The notes: generated by a model from the letters alone, not told the origin. Positions 36,531-46,244 are shown, counted from the stretch's first letter. The stretch is 64,000 nucleotides of DNA from Sediminibacillus albus (GCF_900101125.1 NZ_FNFL01000001.1:124001-188000), one strand, 5' to 3'. Numbers and translations are program-made.

Positions 36531-36539
36531 TGTTATAAT
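36531..36539 (+). promoter_or_regulatory. Extended -10 promoter candidate for ypmA
   Basis: TGTTATAAT at 36531-36539 with no good -35, followed by AAGAAGGG. It is 230 bases upstream of ypmA. Confidence 0.4.
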
Positions 36540-36768
36540 AAGAAGGGAATTTGTTTTTCAACCTACTTATATTGTGGGTAAATTCAGCCTTGCTATGTGT
36601 TACAAATATTGAAAGTATGACAAACATCTGCTTATTTTTCACTTAGCTGGCTAAATATAAAGAAGATGTACAACCTGCTTCAAGTCTGCAGCAAAATGGG
36701 TTATGATAAAGAAGGATGGTTAACAGGGTATATCTGGTCCTGGATGTATCTAGTACGGAGGTGCTGTA

Positions 36769-36939
36769 ATGGATAATAAAATCGAAACATTATCGACAAT
36801 CAGAATTAAGCATTCGGACGATCTGTATAAAATTGTCGACAGCTTAAATAGAACTTTGAAAGAAGATGATTTAATGTTTGGTTTAGCATTGGATGATGAA
36901 GATGATGGAAAAGCAATTTTCACCATTTATCGTACCTAA
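36769..36939 (+). CDS. ypmA: Small protein YpmA
   Basis: A 56-residue acidic protein (MDNKIETLSTIRIKHS... ending AIFTIYRT). It starts at ATG 36769 after ACGGAGGTGCTGTA, an excellent ribosome site. Length, composition and position before ypmB-aspB-asnS match B. subtilis YpmA (DUF4264), of unknown function. Its end overlaps the ypmB start in another frame. Confidence 0.8.
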   Translation: MDNKIETLSTIRIKHSDDLYKIVDSLNRTLKEDDLMFGLALDDEDDGKAIFTIYRT

Positions 36940-37438
36940 TTGGCTTAAGTGGGGGCTAATTGTCCTTCTGTTACTTGTGGTTAGTCTATTTGCTTACAGC
37001 ATTTATTTATATAATAATATACTAGAAAGCAAGCAATCAGGATTTGAAGCATCAGTCGAGCTTGCATTGGATCAAACCGATTTAGCTGAAGCGGAAAATG
37101 TGACCAGATATTCTGGAAAAATGCTGTACCATGTTGTCGCAGGAAAGACAGAAAACGGAGAAAAGGCTTTTGCTTATGTTCCAAAGAACCCAGAAAAGCA
37201 AGTGAAGATTCATTTTTTCCTCGCTGAGGATATTGTTTCAGAACAACAAATTGTAAATGACTGGCGCAACAGCTGTGCCGACTGCGAATTACTGGAAAGC
37301 AAAATGGCAATTGAAAATGAAAAACCATTATTGGAAGTTAAATACATAGATGAAAAGGATCGGTATGTATTACAGTATTTTTCTTTAATTGATGGAAGTT
37401 CTGGTGATCATTTTCGGTTTAACCGATCCTCATCATAG
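36893..37438 (+). CDS. ypmB: Membrane-anchored DUF5590 protein YpmB
   Basis: A protein of about 181 residues with one N-terminal membrane helix (WGLIVLLLLVVSLFAYSIYL) and an outer domain containing RYSGKMLYHVVAGKTENGEK and EVKYIDEKDRYVLQYFSLIDG, the PepSY-like YpmB pattern. It precedes aspB as in B. subtilis. The start is uncertain: ATGs at 36893, 36902 and 36905 all lie inside ypmA and none has a strong ribosome site, so translation may depend on ypmA. Confidence 0.78.
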   Translation: MMKMMEKQFSPFIVPNWLKWGLIVLLLLVVSLFAYSIYLYNNILESKQSGFEASVELALDQTDLAEAENVTRYSGKMLYHVVAGKTENGEKAFAYVPKNPEKQVKIHFFLAEDIVSEQQIVNDWRNSCADCELLESKMAIENEKPLLEVKYIDEKDRYVLQYFSLIDGSSGDHFRFNRSSS

Positions 37439-37453
37439 AAAGGTGATAAAATT

Positions 37454-38635
37454 ATGGAGTTAGCGAACAGAGTAAAAACATTGACTCCTTCTTCAACGTT
37501 GGCAATTACAGCAAAAGCGAAGGAATTGAAAAAAGAGGGACATGATGTCATTGGCTTAGGAGCTGGAGAACCTGATTTTAACACGCCTGCCCATATTTTG
37601 GAGGCTGCTGCCAAAGCAATGAAAGAAGGGCATACAAAATACACTCCAGCAGGAGGTATGATGGAACTCAAGCAAGCCATCACAGACAAGCTTCTTAGCG
37701 ATCAGCAGCTTGCTTATCAAGCTGACGAAGTTATCGTCACTAATGGAGCGAAGCACAGCCTTTATACTTTATTTCAAGTTATTTTGAACCCCGGCGATGA
37801 GGTGATTGTTCCTGCGCCATATTGGGTCAGTTATCCAGAGCAAATCAAGCTTGCCCAAGGAAAACCGGTAATTATCGAAGCCAAAGAGGAAAATGACTTT
37901 AAAATCACACCTGAGCAAGTAAAACAAGCTGCCACCGACAGGACGAAGGCTATTATTATCAACTCGCCGAGTAATCCTACAGGTGTGATGTATTCAAAAG
38001 AAGAGTTGCGGCAACTGGGTGACGTCTGCTTACAGAACAATTTACTTATCGTTTCTGATGAAATTTATGAAAAGCTCATTTATACAGAGGAACCCCATGT
38101 GTCGATTGCCGAACTAAGCAAGGACTTAAAGAATCAGACAATCATCATTAATGGCGTATCGAAATCTCATTCAATGACAGGATGGAGGATAGGCTATGCC
38201 GTTGGGAACAAGGAAATAATCAAAGCGATGACTGGGTTAGCGTCTCATTCCACTTCCAACCCAAACTCGATTGCACAGTATGCAGCATTGGCCGCCTATC
38301 AGGGAGATCAGGAAAAAGTAGAAGAAATGAGAGAGGCATTCCAGGAGCGCTTGGAAAAGCTATACGGATGGCTCACAGACATCCCAGGAATAGCGTGTGT
38401 AAAACCTAAGGGTGCCTTTTATCTCTTTCCAAATGTGAGTAAAGCAGTTCAATCAAGTGGATTTCAAACTGTTGATGACTGGGTTAATGCATTGCTTGAA
38501 GAAGAAAAAGTGGCACTTGTACCAGGTTCCGGATTTGGTGCTCCAAACAACGTTCGTTTGTCTTATGCCATTTCCCTGGATCAATTAGAAGAAGCAGCAA
38601 AAAGGATTAAACGTTTTGTTATCAACCATCAATAA
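37454..38635 (+). CDS. aspB: Aspartate aminotransferase
   Basis: A PLP-dependent class I aminotransferase of 393 residues exchanging amino groups between aspartate and 2-oxoglutarate. [10 protein letters not shown] (near 34-43), [16 protein letters not shown] and the PLP-lysine segment [16 protein letters not shown] (lysine near 238) identify subgroup I-gamma, the B. subtilis AspB type. The ribosome site is GAAAGGTGATA. It precedes asnS by 20 bases; oxaloacetate-derived aspartate links the two steps. Confidence 0.94.
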   Translation: MELANRVKTLTPSSTLAITAKAKELKKEGHDVIGLGAGEPDFNTPAHILEAAAKAMKEGHTKYTPAGGMMELKQAITDKLLSDQQLAYQADEVIVTNGAKHSLYTLFQVILNPGDEVIVPAPYWVSYPEQIKLAQGKPVIIEAKEENDFKITPEQVKQAATDRTKAIIINSPSNPTGVMYSKEELRQLGDVCLQNNLLIVSDEIYEKLIYTEEPHVSIAELSKDLKNQTIIINGVSKSHSMTGWRIGYAVGNKEIIKAMTGLASHSTSNPNSIAQYAALAAYQGDQEKVEEMREAFQERLEKLYGWLTDIPGIACVKPKGAFYLFPNVSKAVQSSGFQTVDDWVNALLEEEKVALVPGSGFGAPNNVRLSYAISLDQLEEAAKRIKRFVINHQ

Positions 38636-38655
38636 ATGCATTCGGAGGTATTATC

Positions 38656-39948
38656 TTGAAAACAACCATATCACAAGTTTCAAAATATGTCGGACAAGAG
38701 GTAACAATTGGAGCATGGCTGGCCAATAAACGCTCTAGCGGAAAGATAGCTTTTCTGCAGCTTCGCGACGGGACAGGCTTTATTCAAGGAGTTGTGGTGA
38801 AAGCGGAGGTAGCTGAAGAAATCTTTCAGTCTGCTAAGAACTTAACGCAAGAAACGTCTCTTTATGTAACAGGGGTAGTTGCCGAAGATAACCGATCTCC
38901 TTTTGGTTATGAATTACAGGTGAAAGATTTGGAAATCATTCATGAATCTACCGATTTTCCTATTACACCTAAAGAGCATGGAACAGAATTTTTAATGGAT
39001 CACCGCCATTTATGGCTTCGTTCTAAAAAGCAGCATGCGATAATGAAAATCCGCAATGAGATTATCCGTGCGACATATAACTTCTTCAATGAAAATGACT
39101 ATGTCAAAATTGACCCGCCTATTTTGACTGGTTCTTCTGCTGAAGGTACAACCGAGCTTTTTCACACTAAATATTTTGACGAAGAAGCATATCTTTCGCA
39201 AAGCGGACAGTTATATATGGAAGCTGCTGCCATGGCGTTCGGCAAGGTGTTTTCCTTTGGACCGACTTTCCGGGCAGAGAAGTCAAAAACCCGAAGGCAT
39301 TTGATTGAATTCTGGATGATTGAACCAGAAATGGCATTTATGGACCATGAAGATAGTTTAACTGTTCAAGAACAATATGTTAGCTACATAGCTGAAAATG
39401 TGCTGCAAAATTGTAAACTGGAATTGAATGCATTGGAGCGAAACACGGAAAGCTTAGAAAAAATAAAAGCACCTTTTCCGCGGATTACTTACGATGAAGC
39501 GATAGATTTGCTAAAGGAAAAAGGGTTTGATGATATTGAGTGGGGAGAAGACTTTGGGGCTCCACATGAAACAGCTATAGCGGAAAGTTTTGAGAAACCA
39601 GTGTTTATCACTCACTATCCTGCTGATATTAAAGCATTTTATATGAAGCCCGATCCTAAACGGCCTGAAGTTGTATTGTGCGCTGACTTAATCGCTCCAG
39701 AAGGTTATGGCGAAATCATTGGCGGCTCTCAAAGAATTGATGATTTGAGCTTAATGGAGCAAAGATATGAAGAACATAATCTAACAGGTGATGCTTACAA
39801 ATGGTATCTCGAGCTGAGAAAATACGGTAGTGTCCCTCATTCTGGTTTTGGACTTGGTCTGGAGAGAACAGTCGCCTGGTTTGCCGGAGTTGAACATGTA
39901 CGGGAGACTATCCCATTCCCAAGATTGCTAAACCGCTTATATCCTTAA
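38656..39948 (+). CDS. asnS: Asparaginyl-tRNA synthetase
   Basis: AsnRS charges tRNA-Asn. The 430-residue class IIb enzyme has an N-terminal OB anticodon-binding fold (about 1-105), class II motif 1 near [18 protein letters not shown], motif 2 near [19 protein letters not shown], and motif 3 at [17 protein letters not shown]. The DHRHLWLRS segment is also typical. The start is TTG 38656 behind GGAGGT. No T-box leader is present because it sits directly behind aspB. Confidence 0.95.
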   Translation: MKTTISQVSKYVGQEVTIGAWLANKRSSGKIAFLQLRDGTGFIQGVVVKAEVAEEIFQSAKNLTQETSLYVTGVVAEDNRSPFGYELQVKDLEIIHESTDFPITPKEHGTEFLMDHRHLWLRSKKQHAIMKIRNEIIRATYNFFNENDYVKIDPPILTGSSAEGTTELFHTKYFDEEAYLSQSGQLYMEAAAMAFGKVFSFGPTFRAEKSKTRRHLIEFWMIEPEMAFMDHEDSLTVQEQYVSYIAENVLQNCKLELNALERNTESLEKIKAPFPRITYDEAIDLLKEKGFDDIEWGEDFGAPHETAIAESFEKPVFITHYPADIKAFYMKPDPKRPEVVLCADLIAPEGYGEIIGGSQRIDDLSLMEQRYEEHNLTGDAYKWYLELRKYGSVPHSGFGLGLERTVAWFAGVEHVRETIPFPRLLNRLYP

Positions 39949-39989
39949 TCAAGCTTATTACTAGTAGTTATAATAAATAAGCGGTGTAA

Positions 39990-40026
39990 TGAATCCCTTG
40001 CCACTCAGTGACAAGGGATTATTGTC
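39990..40026 (+). terminator. Hairpin terminator after asnS
   Basis: AATCCCTTG at 39992-40000 is the exact complement of CAAGGGATT at 40012-40020. The following T-content is modest (ATTGTCTG). Confidence 0.65.
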
Positions 40027-40039
40027 TGTATTTGGAAAA

Positions 40040-40066
40040 TTTACAGAGAAAAACGCGTGCTATAAT
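40040..40066 (+). promoter_or_regulatory. Promoter of dnaD
   Basis: TTTACA at 40040-40045, a short 15-base spacer, and TATAAT at 40061-40066 preceded by TGC, giving an extended -10. It is 20 bases upstream of dnaD. Confidence 0.55.
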
Positions 40067-40086
40067 GAAGACGAGGTGAGTTTTCC

Positions 40087-40791
40087 ATGGAAAGCCATAT
40101 GAATTACCAAATGATTGTTCAAGATCAATTCGTTATCCCTTCGATTTTGCTGAAAAGCTATCATCAATTAAAATTATCTGAAACAGAAGTCATGGTTATT
40201 TTACATATCCATCGATTTCAAATGGAGGGCAACAAATTCCCGACGCCTGAAGACATTGCCCAATACACTAGTATTTCCGGACAGGAGTGCACGAAAATAT
40301 TGCGTACGCTTATACAAAAAAACATACTTGTAATTGAGCAGGAAGAAAATGAAAATAAGCTGCTGAGCGAATGCTACTCATTGGAACCATTATGGGTAAC
40401 CTTGTATAAAGGTGATCAATCAAGTCAACCACCTGTCCAGGATACTAACGATCAGCAATCCAATATTTTTATTTTATTTGAACAAGAATTCGGACGCCCG
40501 TTATCCCCCTTTGAAATAGAGACAGTTAATATATGGATTGATGAAGAAGAACAAGCACCCGCGCTGATAAAAGCTGCATTAAGAGAAGCAGTTTTGATGG
40601 GGAAATTGAATTTCCGGTATATCGATCGTATTCTTCGTGAATGGAAGAAAAAAGGCATAAAGTCAGTAGAACAGGCCAGGAATCAAAGTAAACAATTCCA
40701 TGCAAATCAATCAGGCCAGCCAGATAAGCAAAAGCAGACCACAGCTGCGAGAGATGTTTCCTTGTATTACAACTGGCTAGAGGATGAGTAG
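40087..40791 (+). CDS. dnaD: Primosome protein DnaD
   Basis: DnaD remodels DNA and helps load the replicative helicase at the origin and at restart sites. The 234-residue protein has an N-terminal winged-helix domain (about 1-100) and a C-terminal DnaB/DnaD domain (about 125-200) with FEQEFGRPLSPFEIETVNIW and the conserved FRYIDRILREWKKKGI. Start ATG 40087 follows GAGGTGAG. It precedes nth as in B. subtilis. Confidence 0.93.
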   Translation: MESHMNYQMIVQDQFVIPSILLKSYHQLKLSETEVMVILHIHRFQMEGNKFPTPEDIAQYTSISGQECTKILRTLIQKNILVIEQEENENKLLSECYSLEPLWVTLYKGDQSSQPPVQDTNDQQSNIFILFEQEFGRPLSPFEIETVNIWIDEEEQAPALIKAALREAVLMGKLNFRYIDRILREWKKKGIKSVEQARNQSKQFHANQSGQPDKQKQTTAARDVSLYYNWLEDE

Positions 40792-40804
40792 GGAGGGCGA
40801 AATG

Positions 40805-41470
40805 ATGCTTAATAAAAAACAAGTCAGATATTGCCTGGATGCCATGGAAGAAATGTTCCCTGAAGCGGAATGCGAATTGGTGCATGATAACCCCTTCGAA
40901 TTAGTCATCGCTGTTGTATTGTCAGCTCAGTGTACAGATGCTTTGGTAAATAAGGTGACAAAAGATTTATTTAAAAAGTATAAAACCCCAGAAGATTATT
41001 TAGCAGTTTCGCTGGAAGAATTACAGCAGGATATTCGCTCGATCGGATTATATAGAAATAAAGCAAAAAACATTCGTAAACTCTGCCAAATGTTGATTGA
41101 AGAATATGGCGGAGAAGTTCCTTCTACTCAGGAAGAACTCGTAAAACTTGCAGGAGTAGGGAGAAAAACAGCAAATGTAGTAGCTTCTGTTGCTTTTAAT
41201 GAACCAGCCATTGCGGTAGATACCCATGTAGAAAGAGTTTCAAAACGGTTAGCTATATGTAGATGGAAGGATTCTGTCTTAGAGGTAGAGAAGACCCTTA
41301 TGCAAAAGGTGCCGAAAGAAGAATGGAGTCAAACGCACCACCGAATGATTTTTTTCGGGCGGTACCATTGTAAAGCTAAGAATCCGAACTGTTCTGAATG
41401 CAAACTACTTGATATTTGCCGGGAAGGACAAAAAAGAATGAAAGCAAGAAAGCTGGATTTAGAAGTTTAA
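40805..41470 (+). CDS. nth: Endonuclease III
   Basis: Nth is a DNA glycosylase/AP lyase removing oxidised pyrimidines. The 221-residue protein has the helix-hairpin-helix LAGVGRKTANVVAS with the catalytic lysine (near 121), the aspartate in VDTHVERVSKR (near 139), and the [4Fe-4S] cysteines at C-x6-C-x2-C-x5-C (CKAKNPNCSECKLLDIC). ATG 40805 or 40802 follows GGGAGGG at 40791-40797; I prefer the better spacing of 40805. Confidence 0.94.
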   Translation: MLNKKQVRYCLDAMEEMFPEAECELVHDNPFELVIAVVLSAQCTDALVNKVTKDLFKKYKTPEDYLAVSLEELQQDIRSIGLYRNKAKNIRKLCQMLIEEYGGEVPSTQEELVKLAGVGRKTANVVASVAFNEPAIAVDTHVERVSKRLAICRWKDSVLEVEKTLMQKVPKEEWSQTHHRMIFFGRYHCKAKNPNCSECKLLDICREGQKRMKARKLDLEV

Positions 41471-41506
41471 CTATAACCACATATATGAGTAGAGAAGAGG
41501 AATAAC

Positions 41507-41550
41507 AAAACAAGGCCGGCTGCATTATTTGCAGCCGGCCTTGTTTTTAT
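41507..41550. terminator. Bidirectional terminator between nth and ponA
   Basis: A 13-base perfect stem, CAAGGCCGGCTGC at 41511-41523 with its complement at 41531-41543, followed by TTTTT on the plus side and preceded by AAAACAA for the minus side. It ends both convergent units. Confidence 0.9.
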
Positions 41551-41560
41551 GCTATTAATT

Positions 41561-44218
41561 TTAAGCGATAAAGTACTTTCTTAATGCCGGAGAAGAAATA
41601 GTAGCTGTTCCTCCGTCACCCTCTGGTTCCGTAGGTGGTTCTTCACCAGCTGGAGGATCCTCGCCGTCTCCTTCTGGATTTTCAGGATTATCACCTTCGT
41701 TTGGATTTTCTTCATCTCCAGTATTTTCATCATCATCGTTGCCATTACCATTTCCATTACCATTTCCGTTGCCATTGCCATTGCCATTTCCGTTCCCATT
41801 TCCATTACCATTATTTCCTTCGTCTTCATTCGTTTCGTCTTCCTGGTTTTGGTCTTCTTGTTCTTCTTCTGTTTCTTCTTCAACTTCATCTGGAACTTCT
41901 ACTGTGACAGTAGAAGCCTCACTTGTGTTGCTGGAGTTTTGGTCACTGACAGCAGTTACTTCGATTGTATAGGCAGTACCGAAATCGACATTGCTGATTT
42001 CCAGGCTGGTCTCCTTTGTGCTCGTTATCTTTTTCAAAGAGCCACCGCCTGATCCAGCTTTTACATCAAAAGTAACAGGACGTTTACTATCTTGCTCGTA
42101 ACTCCAGGATACTTCAATCGATTGGCTTTCTTGATTAAAGCTGGCTGACAGGCCGCTGACAGCGTCAATTTGATCATATTTTTCTGATGTCTTTTTAGGT
42201 TCCTGTCCTTTTACAAATAGTTCTGTCACTATATTAGATTGTGGAGTATATTCACTAGGAAGCTTTGCCGGATTGGAGCCTTTTTCTACTTGGACTTCAA
42301 CCACAGAGTCTGGTTTACTAAAGTCTGGTGTATCAACTCCCTGGGAAATGTGTGCCATTGTTTCTTTAAACAAATGTTGAGCTATCACAGTTTCCTCGCG
42401 TCCAATCAGCGTTTTTTTCTGCTTCTCATATCCGGTCCATACTGCAATCGTATAATTAGTCGTATAACCGCTGAACCAGGAGTCAGGACTGCCTTCTTTA
42501 CCTTCAATATTCGTCGTGCCTGTTTTTCCTGCCATAGGCAGTCCAGCGACTTTGGCCGCTGTTCCGGTTCCACTAGGATCATCCACTACTGATTTAAGCA
42601 TGTCGGTAATCATGTAAGCTGTGTATTCATGCATTGCTGGTTTTGATTCTGGCTTCAAGTCAATCGAGCGGCCGTCACTATAGACAACTTCTGTCACAGC
42701 GTAAGGTTCATTATAGATACCTTTATTACCAAAAGCACTATAGGCGCCAGCTAATTGCAAAGTTGTGACCCCAGTTCCTGACCCGCCGATGGCGTCACCG
42801 ATTACCATGGTATCATCAGCAAAGTCTATTCCTAATCCTTCAGCAAATTCCTTGGCTTTTCCTGTGCCGATTTCCTCCAGCGTCTTAGCGGCTGGCACAT
42901 TCAATGAGCGGGCAATTGCTGTACGAATGGACATCCAGCCTGTATGCTGACTGTTCCAGTTGTCGATATACTTATCTGTACCGGCAATGGCATACGGGCC
43001 ATCATCATTTATTTGGTGGTAAGTTGACCACTGCGCATTTTCAATGGCAGGGCCATATGCAGTAATTGGCTTAAAGGTAGAGCCGGGCTGTCGGTTTTTA
43101 TTGTCTATTGCAAAGTTCCAGCCGCCTTTAGTATTATCGAGATTTCTGCCGCCGCCAATGGCGCGGATAGCTCCGGATGTTGTATCCAATACCGTCAATC
43201 CTGCTTGGAATTCATCGTTAGGGTACTTAATTGGATTGTTGTCATCTTCACTGAGCAAAAACTCGACGTGTTCTTGGGCGCCTGGGTCAAGTGTAGTATG
43301 AACTTCCAATCCATCACTATAGATATCGGCGTCCAGTTTCTCCCTTACTTCATCTTGCACCTGTTGAATAAAGGCTTCATAAGGGGTAGATTCGGGCCGG
43401 TTTTCAACCAAAAGTGACTCGATGGAAACTTCGCTGGCTTCGTCTGCTTCTGCTTGAGTGATCTTTCCGTGCTGTACCATTAAACTTAGAACCGTGTTCA
43501 TCCGTTCTTTCGTCAACTCTGGATTTCTCGTAGGATCGTAAGCGGATGGGCGCTGCGGAAGGCCGGCCAAAACAGCGGCTTCAGGCAGTGTGAGTTTATC
43601 CAAGTCTTCTTTTCCGAAATAATAATCAGCTGCTTCTGCAACTCCATACACGTTGCCATAATATATACGGTTTAAGTACATTTCTAAAATTTCTTCTTTA
43701 GAATATTGGCTGTCTAAACGCAATGCCAGCCATTGTTCCTGTACTTTTCTTTTTAACGTTTTTTCAGGAGTCAAAAAGGATCCTTTAATAACTTGCTGAG
43801 TTATCGTACTAGCACCTTCTGAACCAAACCCGCTAGTAATATTTGCCAGTATGGCACCGCCAATTCTGCGGAAATCTATTCCTATGTGGTCAAAGAACCG
43901 AACATCCTCGGTGGCAGTTACTGCATCAATTAAAAGGTCAGGGAGATCTTCATAATCAATTTTGGTCCGTTTTTCTTCTCCCAGATTGGCAAATTCCTCA
44001 CCGTTGATATCTAACAGTTTTGTTGATGCTGGTACTGAGAGGCTTTCCGCATCCAATTTCGGGGCGGTAGCTATATAATAGGTGAACAATCCACCGATTC
44101 CTAATCCGATTAATAACACAAAAATGAATAATATCTTAAAAAATCTTTTCCAAACTGGTTTCTTCTTCTTCTTAAGCTGCTTTCTTCTTGCTGAACGAGA
44201 TTGGCTTTTTTCTGCCAT
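41561..44218 (-). CDS. ponA: Class A penicillin-binding protein 1
   Basis: PBP1 polymerises and cross-links peptidoglycan. The 885 residues run: basic cytosolic tail, membrane helix (about 27-48), glycosyltransferase domain with catalytic glutamate in TEDVRFFDHIG (near 104), transpeptidase domain with STFK (near 381), SLN (near 438) and KTGT (near 566), a fibronectin-like segment (about 680-765) and an acidic, Gly-Asn-repeat tail. Start ATG 44218 follows GGAGGA. It lies downstream of recU in a two-gene operon. Confidence 0.96.
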   Translation of the reverse strand: MAEKSQSRSARRKQLKKKKKPVWKRFFKILFIFVLLIGLGIGGLFTYYIATAPKLDAESLSVPASTKLLDINGEEFANLGEEKRTKIDYEDLPDLLIDAVTATEDVRFFDHIGIDFRRIGGAILANITSGFGSEGASTITQQVIKGSFLTPEKTLKRKVQEQWLALRLDSQYSKEEILEMYLNRIYYGNVYGVAEAADYYFGKEDLDKLTLPEAAVLAGLPQRPSAYDPTRNPELTKERMNTVLSLMVQHGKITQAEADEASEVSIESLLVENRPESTPYEAFIQQVQDEVREKLDADIYSDGLEVHTTLDPGAQEHVEFLLSEDDNNPIKYPNDEFQAGLTVLDTTSGAIRAIGGGRNLDNTKGGWNFAIDNKNRQPGSTFKPITAYGPAIENAQWSTYHQINDDGPYAIAGTDKYIDNWNSQHTGWMSIRTAIARSLNVPAAKTLEEIGTGKAKEFAEGLGIDFADDTMVIGDAIGGSGTGVTTLQLAGAYSAFGNKGIYNEPYAVTEVVYSDGRSIDLKPESKPAMHEYTAYMITDMLKSVVDDPSGTGTAAKVAGLPMAGKTGTTNIEGKEGSPDSWFSGYTTNYTIAVWTGYEKQKKTLIGREETVIAQHLFKETMAHISQGVDTPDFSKPDSVVEVQVEKGSNPAKLPSEYTPQSNIVTELFVKGQEPKKTSEKYDQIDAVSGLSASFNQESQSIEVSWSYEQDSKRPVTFDVKAGSGGGSLKKITSTKETSLEISNVDFGTAYTIEVTAVSDQNSSNTSEASTVTVEVPDEVEEETEEEQEDQNQEDETNEDEGNNGNGNGNGNGNGNGNGNGNGNGNGNDDDENTGDEENPNEGDNPENPEGDGEDPPAGEEPPTEPEGDGGTATISSPALRKYFIA
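41739..41819 (-). repeat. Gly-Asn dipeptide repeat region in PonA
   Basis: Inside ponA about 12 Asn-Gly units are encoded by six-base units that use all four glycine codons and both asparagine codons. Opposite-strand open frames rich in Pro, Leu and Phe here are artefacts of this repeat. Confidence 0.85.
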
Positions 44219-44236
44219 CACTCATCTTCCTCCGTT

Positions 44237-44830
44237 CTAAAAATAAAGCTGATCTAAAATTTCCAAATAATCTACCCTTGCTTGATATTTAAAAGGGATC
44301 TGGTGACCAGCTTCTTTGATTTCTTGATAGGGGATTGATTTTCTCCCTCCATTATATTGACTCTCCCAGTAGGGGAAAAGTTTCACAGATGGAAACAAAA
44401 AAGTTTCTTCATAATAAGAAAATCTTATAATCAGAAAGCTTATGCCGCCATGTTCTCTTACTTGCCTCATATGAGAAATTTGGTGTTCGTGTATATTAGA
44501 GAGAGGGAAAGACGTCTTATTTTTTGTTTCCTTTGCCTCGAAATCTATATATTTTTCACGGTACACCCCATTATAATCCGTAGTCGATGCTTGCTTAAAG
44601 TATGCCTCTTTTATGACAGCAGCACTCCTTTTAGGATAGTCGACTTTAACGATTTGGACGGGAGTAGGTTTCTTATGGATGACGGCTTTGTTTAGGTGCA
44701 GATAATGGTCATTTGTCGCATTAATATCATCTTCAAGCGTCATTCCTCTGTTGCCAAATGCGAGTTCATTTGATTGCTGGTTCTTACCAGGACGAAAAGA
44801 TGCTGACTTCTTTCCGTTTGGATAATTCAT
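44237..44830 (-). CDS. recU: Holliday junction resolvase RecU
   Basis: RecU is the Gram-positive Holliday-junction resolvase. The 197-residue protein contains [49 protein letters not shown] (the PD-(D/E)xK active site with D and E-x-K) and [14 protein letters not shown] chose the ATG at 44830 giving MNYPNGK, the family N-terminus, with GGGGG upstream; an ATG two codons earlier abuts the ribosome site. It overlaps no gene and lies 18 bases before ponA. Confidence 0.94.
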   Translation of the reverse strand: MNYPNGKKSASFRPGKNQQSNELAFGNRGMTLEDDINATNDHYLHLNKAVIHKKPTPVQIVKVDYPKRSAAVIKEAYFKQASTTDYNGVYREKYIDFEAKETKNKTSFPLSNIHEHQISHMRQVREHGGISFLIIRFSYYEETFLFPSVKLFPYWESQYNGGRKSIPYQEIKEAGHQIPFKYQARVDYLEILDQLYF

Positions 44831-44854
44831 TTTCATCCCCCCATACATGAAAGT

Positions 44855-44863
44855 ATCATACCA
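44855..44863 (-). promoter_or_regulatory. Extended -10 promoter candidate for recU-ponA
   Basis: On the minus strand TGGTATGAT is a good extended -10 box, about 25 bases upstream of the recU start. No convincing -35 is present. Confidence 0.4.
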
Positions 44864-44961
44864 GAAACAAATAATAAATGATAATTATAAATCGAAAAAT
44901 TGATGACATTTCCTTTTTAAAATTGTTTTTTGTACAACCTAAATGGAGGGAGGCGATCCTC

Positions 44962-45915
44962 TTGAGTGCTAATATGGAAGAGATTGTTCAATACATTCAA
45001 ATAATGACGAAAAGAAACAACCTGGATAACATAGCAAGGACAAAGGCGTATCTTTCTTATTACATGGCACATCCGGAAATAAAATGGGCATTCCTGGCGA
45101 GCATGGTATCAAGAAATGCAGGATGGAATATGACTGATTTATATACACCTGTCTTTAAAGGATTGTTATCAGGAACGGTCAGGAAGCAGTTGTTTTCCAC
45201 TTATGAAAGGGCAAACTGGCTGATTTTTTCCGATGCATATCCCCAACTGCTTATTTATCAATTTTCTAAACAATTGAACCAACCTTTATTCGAGCTTTTG
45301 CCGCGGTTTCACGTCACAAGATATATGGAGGAGGAGTGGCGGTATTATTGGCAGTATCAAAATCGAAATCGCTTAATGAGATCTTTAATCATTAACGAAC
45401 AAAATGTTATTGAGCAGCCTGTCATTAAAAATCCCTATTACCGGAAACATGTTTTTTTAAGGATCCCATATCTAGCTCAGGATTTTTTTCTTGTCAATGC
45501 TGTGCTGTTTCCTGATCTCCGCGGACAAGTAATTGGATCATATGTTCATGATTTTTCTAATCTGAATAAACGAATAGTGCTCGGTAAAAAACTTGCTGCC
45601 AAGTTATTCTCTCCGCATAATTATCATGGCGTATTGGATTTTGCATTGCACATTGAACCTACAGGGTCGAGGGACGAATATGAACAGTTTTTTAGCGATA
45701 AACAGGCTTCCTTCTCTTCTCCCGAGTTAAGGGAGGTTTACTCTGTGATAAACCATCAAGACAGAGTTCGTGAAGATTGGAGTGTGAAAGGGGGTATAAA
45801 CAAGAAATGGTTGAAGGCTGTCAAAGAAACGGATGATCTTCAGACGGCAGAAAATTTTTACAAAAAAAGAAAGCTACTTGAACGAATATGGTTAATAAAA
45901 CAAATTTGGAAATAG
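44962..45915 (+). CDS. yppC: DUF2515 protein YppC
   Basis: A 317-residue protein matching B. subtilis YppC (DUF2515): NNLDNIARTKAYLSYY, HPEIKWAFLASMVSRNAGWNMTDL and LFSTYERANWLIFSDAYPQL are characteristic. No catalytic motif is known. It is divergent from recU as in B. subtilis. The start TTG 44962 follows GGAGGGAGG at 44945-44953; the frame is open further upstream without a ribosome site. Confidence 0.82.
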   Translation: MSANMEEIVQYIQIMTKRNNLDNIARTKAYLSYYMAHPEIKWAFLASMVSRNAGWNMTDLYTPVFKGLLSGTVRKQLFSTYERANWLIFSDAYPQLLIYQFSKQLNQPLFELLPRFHVTRYMEEEWRYYWQYQNRNRLMRSLIINEQNVIEQPVIKNPYYRKHVFLRIPYLAQDFFLVNAVLFPDLRGQVIGSYVHDFSNLNKRIVLGKKLAAKLFSPHNYHGVLDFALHIEPTGSRDEYEQFFSDKQASFSSPELREVYSVINHQDRVREDWSVKGGINKKWLKAVKETDDLQTAENFYKKRKLLERIWLIKQIWK

Positions 45916-45977
45916 CGAAGCCGGGCTGCCATAAAAGCTCGACACCCCGGCCGTGGAACCGCTGGAAAAATAACAAA

Positions 45978-46088
45978 TTACACAGAAGGACGATCGGGTC
46001 CGCCTAGTTTTTTATCGGTATAATCGGTCCGTTTCTTTTCTTCATTTTTCCGGTCTTTTTTTTGCTGGTCTTTTGATTTGTTGCTCAT
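45978..46088 (-). CDS. Small lysine-rich protein, 36 residues
   Basis: A small gene encoding MSNKSKDQQKKDRKNEEKKR (first 20) and ending in DKKLGGPDRPSV. ATG at 46088 is preceded by AAGGAGGGATGAAA, a near-ideal ribosome site, which is the main reason to call it. The highly charged N-terminus and the KKLGGPDRPSV tail resemble small Bacillaceae proteins of unknown role, some linked to spores; that is inference. It lies between yppC and a coiled-coil gene, on the opposite strand to both. Confidence 0.6.
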   Translation of the reverse strand: MSNKSKDQQKKDRKNEEKKRTDYTDKKLGGPDRPSV

Positions 46089-46244
46089 TTTCATCCCTCC
46101 TTACCGTTAGTCTGGTTTATTGATTGGGAATTCATACGATTAATTCACTTTTTTTGTCTGCTTTCTTCTAGTTTTGTCGGAAGGGAAGGGAGCCGTGGAG
46201 GGTGCGACGAATAGGAGAGTAAACAGATAGAAGGAGAGATCTAT

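Larger units (their letters stand above)
36395..36768. other. Intergenic region before ypmA
   Basis: The 374 bases hold a GAAA-loop hairpin (36442-36463), an extended -10 box (36531-36539) and a second TATGAT box at 36703-36708 without a clear -35. I see no supported gene. Confidence 0.4.

Noticed and set aside
38636-38655. Possible T-box control of asnS
   Set aside because: Only 20 bases separate aspB and asnS and no specifier loop or antiterminator can fit.
41739-41972. Plus-strand frames rich in Pro, Leu and Phe opposite the ponA tail
   Set aside because: They are the reverse reading of the Gly-Asn repeat and have no ribosome site; ponA explains the sequence.
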